A DNA stretch of 64,000 nucleotides from Gerris lacustris (GCA_951217055.1 OX578277.1:103915511-103979510), one strand, 5' to 3'. Positions 22,854-34,240 are shown, numbered from the stretch's first letter. Translations and numbers: made by a program. The notes: generated by a model from the letters alone, not told the origin.

Positions 22854-23756
22854 ATGCCTCCAAAAAATATAAAAGACTATATCGCTCAAGTATCGCCGAA
22901 TAACGCTCGCGGTAGCTCTAAGAGATCTCGGAGTTCTCCTGAAATCAAGAGTCAAAATAAAAGGCCCCTGACCTCTCAGCGGGAGGATTTAAGTTCATCA
23001 AAAGCCCCTCAGATGGATAACTTTGTCGAGGAAATGTCTCGTCTTCTTGATGCCAAGATGTTAAATCTCGCTACGAAGGAGGATATTCAGTCACTTCGTG
23101 CCGATATTTCTTCTATTAAGGAGGAGAATATTCATCTTCGCAAAGAAATAGAAAGTCTAAAGGAGGAAAATAATAATTACGTAAAACGCTTAAGCGCTCT
23201 GGAGCTCCAAGCACGTTCCAACAACCTTATTTTTCAGGGAATAACATTCACACCTGAATCAGTACTAGTCGAAGTTATTACGAATTTTTGCCTTGAGGTT
23301 CTAAAATTGAATATAAATCCGGAACTTATTGACGTATTGCCTTTAGGTTCTATGGATAAGGCTAGAAGACCGCTGCTTGTCAAATTCATCCGCAATAAAG
23401 ACAAATTTCAAGTCCTCAAAGCCTCCAGACTTCTTAACAACACCGGTTTTGCAATTCACCAAGATTTTCCTGAGACTATTAGGCGTCAAAGAGGAAAGCT
23501 ATTACTGCTGCGCAAAGAAATAATACGGATTAGTCCTACTAGTAAACCTTCTCTCAGATCGGACTTCTTGATGATAAAAGAGTGTAAATTCTGCTGGAAT
23601 TTGAATTCCGGTCTCCGCCATAACAACGAGGAAGGTACATCAAAACTCAACGAACTGGTCGGCTTTGATCTAACTGAATTTGTAAAAATGCTGTCCGAAG
23701 ATAAACTTCCAAGAAAATATTTCGATTCTCTCTCCTCGGAAACCCCTAAATCTTGA
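22854..23756 (+). CDS. LINE ORF1 protein (RNA-binding, coiled coil)
   Basis: 300 residues starting at a true ATG and ending in TGA at 23754-23756. The N-terminus is basic and Ser-rich (residues 1-50). Residues about 60-118 form a heptad-rich coiled coil (KEENIHLRKEIESLKEENNN). From about residue 119 the phrase ARSNNLIFQGI begins an L1-type ORF1 RNA-binding region, followed by RRPLLVKFIRNKDKFQVLKA and a basic FPETIRRQRGKL stretch. No CCHC zinc knuckle is visible. Such proteins trimerise through the coiled coil and coat the element's RNA in the retrotransposition particle. The stop is in the same frame as ORF2, and its context TGA-C is a comparatively leaky one, so readthrough into ORF2 is plausible. 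CGA to TGA mutation of a once-fused ORF is the alternative. Confidence 0.85.
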   Translation: MPPKNIKDYIAQVSPNNARGSSKRSRSSPEIKSQNKRPLTSQREDLSSSKAPQMDNFVEEMSRLLDAKMLNLATKEDIQSLRADISSIKEENIHLRKEIESLKEENNNYVKRLSALELQARSNNLIFQGITFTPESVLVEVITNFCLEVLKLNINPELIDVLPLGSMDKARRPLLVKFIRNKDKFQVLKASRLLNNTGFAIHQDFPETIRRQRGKLLLLRKEIIRISPTSKPSLRSDFLMIKECKFCWNLNSGLRHNNEEGTSKLNELVGFDLTEFVKMLSEDKLPRKYFDSLSSETPKS

Positions 23757-26700
23757 CGTAAAACTACCAGCCGAAATAAAACTATCGATTCTAAAACTCT
23801 TAATATTCTTTCTTATAATATTTGTGGACTAAAAAGAAATATTAATGACTATTTGTTCTTAGATTTTCTAAATAAGTTTGATATTTTTGTTTTATTAGAA
23901 ACATTTGTTTATTTAAAAGAAGATTTTTTATGGTTAAAAAGTAAATTATTAAACTTTGAAATTAATTGGGTAGAAGCAACAAAAACTAATATTAAAGGAC
24001 GTGCTAGTGGAGGCATATTAATGGGTGTTAAATCGATTTTAAACTCTCAATCAATATTTTTTGAAACTGTAGCAGATAGAATTGTTATTACAATTAAAGG
24101 AAATAGCTATTGTTTAACTGTGGTCCCTGTGTATCTTAATGGAAGCTCATTCGCTCTCTGGGAGGATTCTTTTTTTTCACTTACTAACTTTATAGAATAT
24201 TTCTCAGAACGAGAAGTAATGCTGATCGGAGATTTTAATGTTAGAGTGGGGGAACTGCAAGATATTCCAGAGGAGTTGGTGCTCAATAATGATAGCTGTA
24301 ACTACACTAGGACATCGCAAGATAAAGTCTGCAACTCTAAGGGTCATAAAGTTTTAGAAGTGTGCGATTCATATGGCTTAGTGCTTCTTAATGGCAGGTT
24401 TCTAGGTGATTACGAGGGTAGTTTTACTTACTTAGGTCCTTCAGGAAATTCTGTAAACGATCTCTGTCTCATCGGCGGGAATAGTCTTCCTTTTTTAAAA
24501 AAATTCAGTGTCATCTCAGAGTATTTTTCAGATCATCTTCCTATATGTTGTAGTATTGATCTTGTTGCGAAGGAGAAAAACAATCCTTGTTCACTACTTC
24601 CAAGTCTTGCGTGGAGTAAGCTTTCCAAAGATTCGTATGTATCTAATTTGAACAATGTCGTTTCTAATATCACCGATTTCCCTTCGGACACTCAGGAGTT
24701 CGTTAATCAATTAACTGATCTCATTTTAACTGCCAACCCCTGTAGATCCAAGTCTTCTATTACTATCAAGTCAGTACGTCATGAACCGTGGTTTGATTTC
24801 AAGTGTTATCGTTTAAGGAAAAAAGTTTTTGCTCTGCTTAACCTGCTTCGTAAATCCAATTCACGGCTTATAGCAACTTCCTATCGTGAAGTTGTTAAGA
24901 GTTATAAGGCTTTATGCTTTGAAACTAAAACTATATACAATGAATCTCTAAGTTCTAGGTTAAAAAATGTTAGGGACTCGAAAGAGTTCTGGTTGTTGGT
25001 CAATGAAATTAAAGGCAAGCAATCTAATCGTGGTAATAATGTCAGTAGTGATACTTTGTTTACATATTTTCAGTCTCTGCTCAATCCCCCTCCACATCCC
25101 AATCCAATTAGTTATGCCGAACCTTTAATTTTCAACTCTTCCTTTGATACACCTTTCACAAGTGAGGAACTTAATTCAATACTTTGTAATCTGAAAAACA
25201 ACAAATCTCCTGGAGTGGACGGAGTTCCTTATGAGTTTTATAAATTTGCCCCCTTGAACTTCAACATACATTTGTTAACGCTTTTCAACCTTATATACAA
25301 TTCCAGTGCAGTACCCCCTTCTTTTGCAAGATCAATTATTCATCCGGTGTTTAAACAAGGTGACAGAAACGATCCTGGTAACTATAGAGGTATTTCTTGT
25401 TTGGACGCTATGGCTAAAATTTTCTCTGGCCTTCTATTACACAGATTGGAAACCTATATCAATGATCATAATCTGCTTAATGAGTGCCAAGCGGGATTCC
25501 GGCGAGGTTACTCCACAATAGACAACTTATTTACTTTGACAAATATAATCCACTTAACTTTATCTAAACCTAAAAAAAAGCTCTACTGTTTTTTCATAGA
25601 TTTCAAAGCCGCCTTCGATAATGTCCACCGCAGTTCTCTTTATTTCAAACTTCTAAATTTAGGTGTATCTACCAGCTACGTTAATGTTTTAAAAAATTTA
25701 TTTTCTTCCTCGATGTCCGCTGTAAAAGTTAAAGAAGGTGTAACTGATTTTTTTAAAGTTGAAAGTGGTCTTAGGCAAGGTTGCGTTTTAAGTCCTATTT
25801 TATTTTCCATCTTTTTGGACGACTTGCCGGATTTACTCGAAGGTGGTGTTCTTATTGGTGGAGTGAAATTTAAAATCCTCATGTACTGTGACGACGTTGT
25901 TCTAATTAGCGACCATAGAGTATCACTGCAAAGAAATATTAACATCATAAGCGATTACTGCAAACAATGGAATCTCTCCTTGAATCTAAAAAAATCTAAG
26001 ATTGTGGTCTTCAGAAGAGGTGGCAGATTAGCAGCCTCGGAAAAGTGGTTGTACGACGGCAAACCGATCGAAATTGTAAAACAGTACAAATATCTCGGCG
26101 TTGTTTTAAACTCCAAGTTATCTTATCAAGACCATCTTAAGAGGCAAATTTCGTCAGCAAAGCAAGGTCTTAACATGATTTGGAACAGATTTATAGCTGA
26201 CAATAATGTACCTTTACGTAGTAAATATCAAGTATACAATGCAGTATCACGGTCCATTGTATGTTATGCGGCCCAAGTATGGGGATGCGAAAGTTTTGAA
26301 GCTTTGGAAATCTTTCAAAGGTTTTTTCTTAAAAAGCTCTTCAACTTGCCAAACGCTGCGCCAAGTTATATTTTAAATCTTGAAACCGGTTTGGATCCGG
26401 TGTTTCTTCACACCCTTAAGCTGCATTTCGACTACTGCCTTTCCGTTTTTTCTCTATCTCCCCATCGTTTTCCCAGAATCACTGCTGAGGTAGTGGTTAA
26501 GACAAATAATTCATGGTTCAGATCGTGGAGACAACTAAGTCAACTATACAATCCCGACTACGAATTTTCCTTAACAAATATAAACCAGTGGAGACCTCAA
26601 CTCAACTATATTCTTAATAAGATCAAAGAAAGCACTATAAGCAAATCGTTGGTTAAAGCTAAAGCATCGAATCGTTTTCTTTTATATAGAACTTTGATGG

Positions 26701-27062
26701 AGGAGGAGGGCGATAAGTTTGTGTTAGGTAAACATTTCGGTCCTCATTCAGTGAGTGACTTAGGATTTTCTGATCTCCGTCTCCTTTTTAAACTCAGAGG
26801 TGAACTGCTGGGAGTGAAGTGTGTACCCTGGATGCAACAAGACGCCGAACTGGAGGAGTGTTCCATGTGCTCCCAAAGTGTGCGGGAGGACATGTTCCAT
26901 GTGCTCACTACTTGCTCGGCCTACGCTGCTCTGAGAGAACAGTATCTAGGTGGTCCTACTATAGCTGGTTATACTGTCACTAATCTGTTGCTGAGGCACC
27001 ATCGTTGTGTTATTGATTTTGTTAGGAGAGTCCTATCTACTCGTCAGGAAACTGTTTCTTGA
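23757..27062 (+). CDS. LINE ORF2: AP endonuclease + reverse transcriptase
   Basis: 1101 codons open from the ORF1 TGA to a TGA at 27060-27062. Numbered from the codon after the ORF1 stop, the endonuclease shows ILSYNICGL (Asn 21), LLETF (Glu 48), GDFN (Asp 159) and SDHLP (Asp 259, His 260). The reverse transcriptase shows KSPGVDGVPYEF, FIDFKAAFD (Asp 615), SGLRQGCVLSP and YCDDV (Tyr 710). A C-terminal C-x2-C-x9-H-x4-C knuckle spans residues 1035-1053. The enzyme nicks target DNA and copies its RNA there (target-primed reverse transcription). The first in-frame ATG is at 24021, after the Asn and Glu motifs, so an ATG start would give a dead endonuclease. Expression must therefore use TGA readthrough, a non-ATG start such as TTG at 23853 (also past Asn 21), or reinitiation. 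All catalytic motifs appear intact. Confidence 0.9.
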   Translation, partial: RKTTSRNKTIDSKTLNILSYNICGLKRNINDYLFLDFLNKFDIFVLLETFVYLKEDFLWLKSKLLNFEINWVEATKTNIKGRASGGILMGVKSILNSQSIFFETVADRIVITIKGNSYCLTVVPVYLNGSSFALWEDSFFSLTNFIEYFSEREVMLIGDFNVRVGELQDIPEELVLNNDSCNYTRTSQDKVCNSKGHKVLEVCDSYGLVLLNGRFLGDYEGSFTYLGPSGNSVNDLCLIGGNSLPFLKKFSVISEYFSDHLPICCSIDLVAKEKNNPCSLLPSLAWSKLSKDSYVSNLNNVVSNITDFPSDTQEFVNQLTDLILTANPCRSKSSITIKSVRHEPWFDFKCYRLRKKVFALLNLLRKSNSRLIATSYREVVKSYKALCFETKTIYNESLSSRLKNVRDSKEFWLLVNEIKGKQSNRGNNVSSDTLFTYFQSLLNPPPHPNPISYAEPLIFNSSFDTPFTSEELNSILCNLKNNKSPGVDGVPYEFYKFAPLNFNIHLLTLFNLIYNSSAVPPSFARSIIHPVFKQGDRNDPGNYRGISCLDAMAKIFSGLLLHRLETYINDHNLLNECQAGFRRGYSTIDNLFTLTNIIHLTLSKPKKKLYCFFIDFKAAFDNVHRSSLYFKLLNLGVSTSYVNVLKNLFSSSMSAVKVKEGVTDFFKVESGLRQGCVLSPILFSIFLDDLPDLLEGGVLIGGVKFKILMYCDDVVLISDHRVSLQRNINIISDYCKQWNLSLNLKKSKIVVFRRGGRLAASEKWLYDGKPIEIVKQYKYLGVVLNSKLSYQDHLKRQISSAKQGLNMIWNRFIADNNVPLRSKYQVYNAVSRSIVCYAAQVWGCESFEALEIFQRFFLKKLFNLPNAAPSYILNLETGLDPVFLHTLKLHFDYCLSVFSLSPHRFPRITAEVVVKTNNSWFRSWRQLSQLYNPDYEFSLTNINQWRPQLNYILNKIKESTISKSLVKAKASNRFLLYRTLMEEEGDKFVLGKHFGPHSVSDLGFSDLRLLFKLRGELLGVKCVPWMQQDAELEECSMCSQSVREDMFHVLTTCSAYAALREQYLGGPTIAGYTVTNLLLRHHRCVIDFVRRVLSTRQETVS

Positions 27063-27847
27063 TTAAAGCAAACCTATGCTCTGTATTTATTATCATTAAT
27101 TTATTTTCTTTTCCAACCATCTTCCTTCTTCTTTAAAATAATCTTTTCCGTCAGTACTACAATGGATTTTGTTCTATCCGACCCAACCTTGACTTAATAA
27201 ACCCCAGTAAAACAAATGTAACCATAGAAAGGGAAACACGATATACATATTTTCAGAAAAAAATAAATAATAATAAAAATAAATAAATAAAGATATTTGC
27301 GGGGCTGCTCATGTACAGTATTAATGAAAATAATAAATTATGGGTGTCTACTATTATTACTACTATTTATTTTTCTTTTAATAAGCACCTAATTAAAAAT
27401 GTACTAGTGTGTAGTCCGCTAAATTGTACTAGCTTACTAAATCCCCATTAATATTTATTATATCATTTTTTCGTATTTTATACTAATTTACTGATTAAAT
27501 TTATCTAAAAATAAAATGATGTGATTTAAATTCCAATTATTTGTAATTTAATAATTAAGTTTGTATTGTTAGTTTGCTTATTTATTTTATGCATGCGTGT
27601 ATTCATGGATGTGTATTTATGTATGTGTGTATTTGTGCGGGTATGTATGTGTATATATATATATATATACATTATATGTATAGGTTGTCTCATTTCCTTT
27701 TATTATTATTATTGTATTACGTCACTAAAATTTTTATGTGGTAGATTTCGGCAGACGGCCAAAGCCATGCTATTTAAATACTGTTATAAAATTTATGTTA
27801 AAATGTATTTATTTAAATAAAGTATTTTTTGAATTGAATTGAATTGA
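27063..27847 (+). other. LINE 3' untranslated region and GAATT tail
   Basis: AT-rich, with a short (TA)n at about 27654-27670 and an AATAAA near 27816. It ends in GAATT repeats directly joined to copy 2 of the direct repeat. Short tandem 3' repeats in place of poly(A) are usual in several LINE clades. Confidence 0.8.
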
Positions 27848-30306
27848 ATAATTGCTTAGCCTAGTGTTTTCCATTTATTAGTTTTCGACTTTTTGTAGGT
27901 ACCTACATTTAATTATTATTCAACATTTTATATTAAAATTTATCATAAAAATAACTCCTCCTCGGCAAGGAATCGAATCTTGCTTCTCTCCATCCGCGTT
28001 TAAAACTATATTCGGAACTTGTTTTTTCGGGAAAATTGTTTAAATCCTTAGATTCGAATTTAAATGGACTACATTTTTTAGAATTTTTTAATCAAAATCT
28101 TCGGAACCGTTTTCTAGAAATAATTATTTTTAACTTTGATTAAGTATTTTCTTTCTGTAGGCCTATGTAGGGTTATAAATAAAAAGTTTGAATATAAAAA
28201 TACAAAACTTTTTCTTTTATACTGACTATATTTCGCCCTACCCTTAAAGGTAATTATTAAAAATCATTGGTGACTTAATTAATTTTAAACTAATTGTGTA
28301 CATTATTGTTATTTATTTATTTATTAATTTTTATTATTTCAATTTTTTTAAAAATTGAAATAATAAAAAAATAATAAAAAAATAAAGAATAAAATAATAA
28401 AGAAATAATAAAAAATAATAAAAAATGGATTTATAAAAAAAAAATGTAATGTTAATGAGCTATTAATTTGTTATAATTTGTAAATGTTGTAGCCTGAAGA
28501 AGCCCCAACGTGGGAGGGCGAAATATAGTCAGTATAAAAGAAAAAGTTTTGTATTTTTATATTCAAACTTTTTATTTATAACCCTACATAGGCCTACAGA
28601 AAGAAAATACTTAATCAAAATTATATATAAAGGGTTCAAATCACATATTACAGAAGAAATTATATTATTTTTAACGTTTTTTCAGAGCTTTTAGAGGGTG
28701 CCACCCCGAAAATTGGAGCTACAACTTATTTCTCTATTTTGACTCAGGGTATGATTTTTCAGAACATGCATGCTAAATTTCGTCAAAATCGGCCCAGTAG
28801 TTTAGGCTCCACGCGCCTGCACAGAAGACAGACGACAGACATTTTTTAAAACCACTTTTCTGGACTCAGGGGACTTCGAAACGTGTGTGCAATGAAGTTA
28901 GAGGTGCACCACTCAGACAGAGGCTGGTTAGAGTTTTTGTATTTTATCAAATAAAGAAGTATCCAAAAATATTACTGTCGCTGCCGGAATCGGAGCTTTG
29001 ATACCAACAGGTGCGTGAAAAACTAAACTATAAAGAAAAACCAAAGCTATGCACACTGATAAGTAGTCCTTTTTCTTAACGTACAAAAATTACATTGGCT
29101 TTCTTACAGATACTTTTTTACAAATTATAACTATATCAATACAAATGTCAGTTAGGTAACAAAATACAAAACTGTATTTTTGATTTTTATTGGAATAAAT
29201 GTGGTTGCTCAGCAATAACAAATCATTTCAAGGTAAGTAGTCGTCGTCAGGGCACTACTCGATTATATAAATTACTTTTATATAATGAAAAAATTGACTT
29301 AGTTTCAATTTATTTTTATAGACATTCAAGCAAAAAATATTTTAATTTAACTACAATTAAAAGAGATAATACAAAAAATTAGCAATGATAATTTTCCAGG
29401 TGTTCAAACTGATTAAATTATGCAATTTTTATTGTAAATTTATACAATTGTAAAGTTTAGAATTAACGCTTTTGTTAAATTCATCCCGTGTGAACGGTTC
29501 GATTGGTAAATGTACCATGAAAACGAAAAATTGGAGGAAAAAGGGATTATTCTAGTTTGAAACAGATGTTTAAAGGTATTGAAGGACCTTTTAACTCTGA
29601 CGGTCTATTCCTTAATATTCTTCGCCTTATCTTCCTGTTCGCACCCTAGCTCTAACTCAGCAGCTGTTACCAACCTTCCTGTTCCAATATCCATCTCCCT
29701 AAAAAACATTATAAACTAAAATATTTCAGTAACGAACAAACTTATTATAAACAAATACTTTTACTATGAAGACGTTCAACGAAACATTTCGGACTGCAAT
29801 GAAACTTTTGCTAGACTTTCTTGTATCAACTGTTGTACAACGATAAACTTTTTCGAAAGTTGTTAAAGAGGAAAATAATGATCTTTAACCAAGGAGTGAA
29901 GTTAAAGAGAATGAATTTAACCCGTAAAAGTCTAAAGTAGGAAAAAGTCGAATGCTAATTATTTTTCGAAGGCGTCCCCCCTCTTTTTGAACTGAGACAG
30001 GAGTTTTTCCCATTATCTTTGAAACCATTAACCTGGAAGTACCGGAGAGTTAGTCTGCAGAAACAATCCGCATTAATACTCTACCGTAAACTTTAGCAAA
30101 CAAACAAAAACCAAACAAATGGACAAAAAAAGAGATAAAGGCTGGACAAAAAAAAAACAACGCAATATTAGAAACAAAAAACAAAATTTCCAGACTAATC
30201 TCAGAAATAAACGAATAACAATCATTTCAAATATTAATGTAATTCTTCGAAAAACAGAATCTAACTTCAATAAGAAGATGAAAATTGATTTTCATCGCAG
30301 ATGACA
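27848..30306 (+). repeat. Long direct repeat, copy 2 (2459 bp)
   Basis: It starts in the middle of a family A repeat (ATAATTGCTTAGCC) directly after the LINE tail and ends at CGCAGATGACA, then unrelated DNA. It matches copy 1 throughout. The first 1.08 kb is identical and includes the inverted-repeat insert. The last 1.37 kb differs at 14 bases plus two extra A's near 30150. The truncated left edge shows that this side is the secondary copy. Confidence 0.95.
28135..28663. mobile_element. Second copy of the 100-bp inverted-repeat insert
   Basis: It is identical to 20243-20771 because it lies within the duplicated segment. It is not an independent insertion. Confidence 0.85.
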
Positions 30307-30428
30307 AAAACTGTATTCGAAGAGAATTGAATTAAGGAGGTTTCAAAACATTTATTTATTTTCAAACCATACGCAATATATATCGCCAATTCCATAAACT
30401 GCTCTTAAAATATATTAAGCTTATTTTT

Positions 30429-31434
30429 GTTTCCGACCTTATAACCGAAGATAATTTTTATCATTCTGAAGCAAGTAACTTTTTTATGTCTCCAAATTAA
30501 AAATATTTCAAGACAGTAATCCGTGTAAGACATCAGGGAACATTATTGGTTTTGTGTCTGTCTGTCGATCTGCCGTTTAAAAATTTTGCGAACCACCATA
30601 ACTTAAAAACCAATCGGATTTCGGATTTTTATGAAATTTAAAAGGTATAGGTAATATATTTTTAATTAGCCCACAATTGGTTCCATATAATTTTGTATCT
30701 TCTACACTTTTTAGGGTTTCTTTGGTAAAACCAAAAAAAGGAAACCCTCATAGTTGCGTTCCTGTGTCTGTCTCTCTGTTACTCTGCACGGTTCCAATAA
30801 CGTTTGAATCAAAATAGATACAAATATGAAACTTTGCTGTATTAAAAATCCTTTTTACGCACTCACAGGAAAAATATAGCAAACTAAAAATTATCAGCTG
30901 TTCAAATTAAAAATGGGGTATCAAATGAAAGGTAGTAAATAGTAGATTACAAAGAAATATAACACGTGTATAAAATATTTTATATTTCACGTCATTTTGT
31001 CAATAAGCATCAACATTTTACGTCCCCCCCCCCCCCCCCCCTCTTATTCCAACTAATTTCGTGTTTATAATACCAACGAAACCCATTCTTATGTGAGACT
31101 TTCAAGCACAACCATTTTATTACTTTCACTACTGCATTCGCCCAAACCTTTATTTTGTATAAAAACCTGTACCTTTTCGCACAAACCTTTATTTTGTATA
31201 AAACCCTGAACCTTTAAAAGTACTTAGCCTATTTCTATGAAATTTTGATTAATCATCAAAAGTAGCCCACAAATAGTCCCATTAATAATTTAAACCTCAT
31301 GCAATCGTTTATTATGGAATAAAAATAAAATGTATCCCACTGGTAATCGAAACATGTACAAAAAAAAACACATTATTTCATTTGGGGATCACAAGATTAG
31401 AAAACACGCTAGTTCTGTCAATAATTGGCACACT
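30429..31434 (+). repeat. Family B repeat with an inserted repeat
   Basis: The head GTTTCCGACCTTATAACCGA is a mutated family B start. CAGACATCAGGGAACAT and TGTCTGTCTGTCGATC follow, and the far end is CAATAATTGGCACACTAT (inverse of family B GTGCCA...). Near 30713-31060 an unrelated block (GGGTTTCTTTGGTAAAACC with its own CTGTGTCTGTCTC) interrupts it. An 18-base C run lies at 31024-31041. Confidence 0.55.
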
Positions 31435-31879
31435 ATATTAATGATATTTTAAATTTTCCCTTTTAATACTAAGTTAAAAATGATTTAAATATAAAAACAG
31501 ACCTTGTCTAAATAGATACTTCTAAATTGGCCACTTGCCACACTAACTACATTATACTCCTACAAATGTCATTTAAATGTAAATGAACTAAAGTAACATA
31601 ATGTCAAATGTAAACATCCGTTTGGACAAACTACATTGCCAAAAATCTAAACAATTTGAATCACTGGTGTAAGAACAGAGGATATGGTTTTCACAGAATA
31701 GAACATGGTTGGTATTTAAAGGAACGGAAGTGAAAAATGATATTTAGCAAGATGAAGTGTCGATCGAAATACTTTTAATAAAAGTGTTTTAACCTTTAGA
31801 ACTAAGAGTTCACTAACCTTATTAATCCAAAATTAATTGTACGTACAAAGATTTAGAGGAACTTACACTTGGTAATTAC
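31435..31879. other. Unrecognised sequence
   Basis: No gene or repeat family could be assigned. Confidence 0.4.
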
Positions 31880-32400
31880 ATTTTAAATAGCAAAATGTAG
31901 GACTTAGAAAAATAATTGTAAAAATTGTAAAAAAAAAACGGGATTTTTCCCGTGATAACGACTTATTGTAATCAAATAAATTTGTAGGTACCAGCCGTGT
32001 TTGGGATAAATATATATATATTTTTAATGATTTTTTAATACGTAATAAGTTTATTGCTCGATTTCGCCTCGGGAAATGATTTTTATGAACATGTAAGCCA
32101 AATTTGCTTAGATCATCGAGGATCACAGTAAAAAGTAAAAAAAAAAGTTTTAGATTTAGACTACCAATGTTTCGTAAAATATATATTTCCTTTTTCAAGG
32201 CATTAACATGAATGGTTGCGATTTCAGAATTCAGCCCAATACATAGTAAGGTACGGAGAGGGGAAATCCAAGTCTTGTATTCCTTTAGGCTTTACGTGTC
32301 TGCTCGGACAAAAACCCAGAATTTTTTAAAACCACTTTTTTTTGGACTCAGGGGCCCTCAAAACTCAAAGTCTGTTTCTTCTTCTTCCATTTTGATAATA
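31880..32400 (-). repeat. Decayed family A copy
   Basis: Recognisable pieces are CTCGATTTCGCCTCGGG..ATGATTTTTATGAACATG near 32057-32095 and AAACCACTTTTTTTTGGACTC near 32327-32347. The rest has diverged. Confidence 0.5.
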
Positions 32401-32522
32401 AATAATAGTGATATTCATATTTAGGCATAAAATGACAATAATTTTAACTTTTTTTAAGTTACATAACTTATTTAAGAACACAAGAAAATCCCAGTTTTAG
32501 GCAAATACTACAAACTAACGCG

Positions 32523-32750
32523 CATACTGTGCGTTACGAGTTGTGACTTTTGACAATCAGATTAGCCAACCTAAATTAGAAAAAAATAAAGCCACTACAG
32601 TGGTGGAAGGGATGGGGCCAGTTAAATTTTTGTTTGCCTAGTTGGCTAGACCTTCTAGACTTCAAAATACTAACTTCTGATTGGCTCCCCACCCCAATTT
32701 CTCGGGTTTTCCCGTGCTGTCAAAAGTCAGAACTCATAACGCGCAAACTG
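32523..32750. mobile_element. 228-bp MITE
   Basis: The left arm (32523-32555, core GAGTTGTGACTTTTGACA) and right arm (32718-32750, TGTCAAAAGTCAGAACTC) are 33-bp inverses with a few mismatches. It has no coding content. Confidence 0.65.
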
Positions 32751-33417
32751 TAAACAATTTAATCCCAATGAGTTTCAAGACAACACGCTGAGCAGAATGT
32801 GTTACATCGATGATTCAAAACAAAACTCTATTAGAGTATTTTAACTTAGAAGCTATATTTGTAACGTAAATCCCTTATAAAGAATAAAAAAAATGAAATG
32901 TTCAAAGCTAATATCCTGCTTATTTTGTTTCATTCATAGAAAACTTCCATTCATAGATTGACGGAATTTAATCTCTCAAGTTTTTTAACTCGATTTTCAC
33001 TGAATCTTTCTTGAGAATACGTTTGTTTCTAAAAACAGAGACGTAACTTAATAAGGAAATGTTAGGTTCGGAAACGAATGATGTATTGGAGCAGTAAAGT
33101 TTAAACTGAAAAACCTTGTTAACCTAATTGCATTGTTTTTCAATGTTTTGTTGAAAATGTGATTTTCAAGTTGACATTAAGAGACCGTACAAGTGTGTTT
33201 TCCACAGCTCGGCCCAACTCAGCCTTATTGCCTCGTGTTAATGATATTATCAGAGATAATGAAATACTAAACCCTCACAAGCACGCAACTTTTCACACTT
33301 TTACCGTATTTTACCGTTTTACTGACAAATTAATTTTCAATTTATAATAATAAATAATAATTCATCGAATAGTTCAATGCAAAATAATACAAACAAAAAA
33401 ATGTTAAAAATTGACTT

Positions 33418-33647
33418 CCAATTAGTGTGGCACATATTGCATTCTTTACGAAAATTTATTGTGACGAATGGTCGCATGGGATTTGTATTCAATATTAAAT
33501 GTATGCAGATGTTTGAAATTAATATAGAACTACCTGTGGACTAAATTTGTTTAAAATTAATCATTTTAAGACGCATAAGAAATCAGAGAAAAAAAAAAAA
33601 TCGTTCTTCAAAATAATGCTTCCGCTACCTTCGGTACGGTCGGAAGC
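33418..33647 (-). repeat. Family B deletion derivative
   Basis: Both family B ends are present (CCAATTAGTGTGGCACATA at the left, GCTTCCGCTACCTTCGGTAC...CGGAAGC at the right). Only about 230 bp remain between them, against roughly 600-670 bp in fuller copies. Confidence 0.6.
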
Positions 33648-33779
33648 AAAACAAAATATACTTGTTAACAGTGTTGAGCGAAAATGAAGCCGCAAAGAAT
33701 TACATTGAATTATACATATTTTTTTTTTATTTATTATTTAGCTATTTTTATGTTTATAATAAAAAAAAAGTTTAAAAAA

Positions 33780-34240
33780 TATCTTTTAAGTTTGTTGTAC
33801 ATATTATAAAGAACAATTACCCCGAGGCAAAATCAAGAAATAAAAATTTAGCTCTAGATATAGGAGAGCTGTCCCAGAAAAGCTATATGAAAAATCTTGA
33901 TCCCTCCCTCCTCCCGCACAAATATAGTCTCGACGAATTTCTATAAATACATTTTTAAAATTGTACATTTCAATACTAATTAAATTTTTCCGGGTAAAAT
34001 ATTGTTTTCGGTAAGTGCTCAGATACGGAGAATAGGGAGTGCCACATTAAAAGAATGTATATAAATAAGTTTTTCCCATTTGTATCAAATAAACCTATTG
34101 GGCGCCAAATTTGCTACCTCCGCTTTAAAAGTTATCGAGGATTTACTGGAAGGGTTAAAAAAAATACAGTTAGAAAAAAAGAATAATCATGAATCGATCC
34201 CTTAGGCCCTTGATAACGGGCTTAATTTTATATTTAGAAA
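33780..34240 (+). repeat. Decayed family A remnant and hairpin repeat
   Basis: TTACCCCGAGGCAAAATCAAG (33819) and TTTAGCTCTAGATATAGG are family A phrases. Near 34205-34240, GGGCTTAATTTTATATTTAG is the inverse of a short dispersed repeat also seen at about 11985-12030 and 48126-48165. Confidence 0.4.

Larger units (their letters stand above)
22413..27847 (+). mobile_element. Full-length two-ORF non-LTR retrotransposon (LINE)
   Basis: It has a 441-bp 5' leader, ORF1 (22854-23756), ORF2 (23757-27062), a 785-bp 3' region with an AATAAA near 27816, and a tail of GAATT repeats (27831-27847). Both ORFs are unbroken apart from the TGA between them, indicating a recent and possibly still active copy. 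There are no LTRs, RNase H or integrase. An apurinic-type endonuclease followed by reverse transcriptase and a C-terminal zinc knuckle, with a coiled-coil ORF1, places it broadly among Jockey/CR1/L2-like insect LINEs; I cannot fix the clade. The edges are set by the flanking 2.46-kb direct repeats. Confidence 0.9.

Noticed and set aside
23853..27062. ORF2 starting with Met at 23853
   Set aside because: The codon there is TTG, not ATG, and it lies after the catalytic Asn motif ILSYNICGL. The domain clearly begins upstream, right after the ORF1 stop.
19956..30306. The 2.46-kb repeats as LTRs of an LTR retrotransposon
   Set aside because: They do not start TG or end CA, there is no primer binding site or polypurine tract, the left copy continues into an older repeat, and the enclosed proteins are LINE-type (AP endonuclease, no protease, RNase H or integrase).
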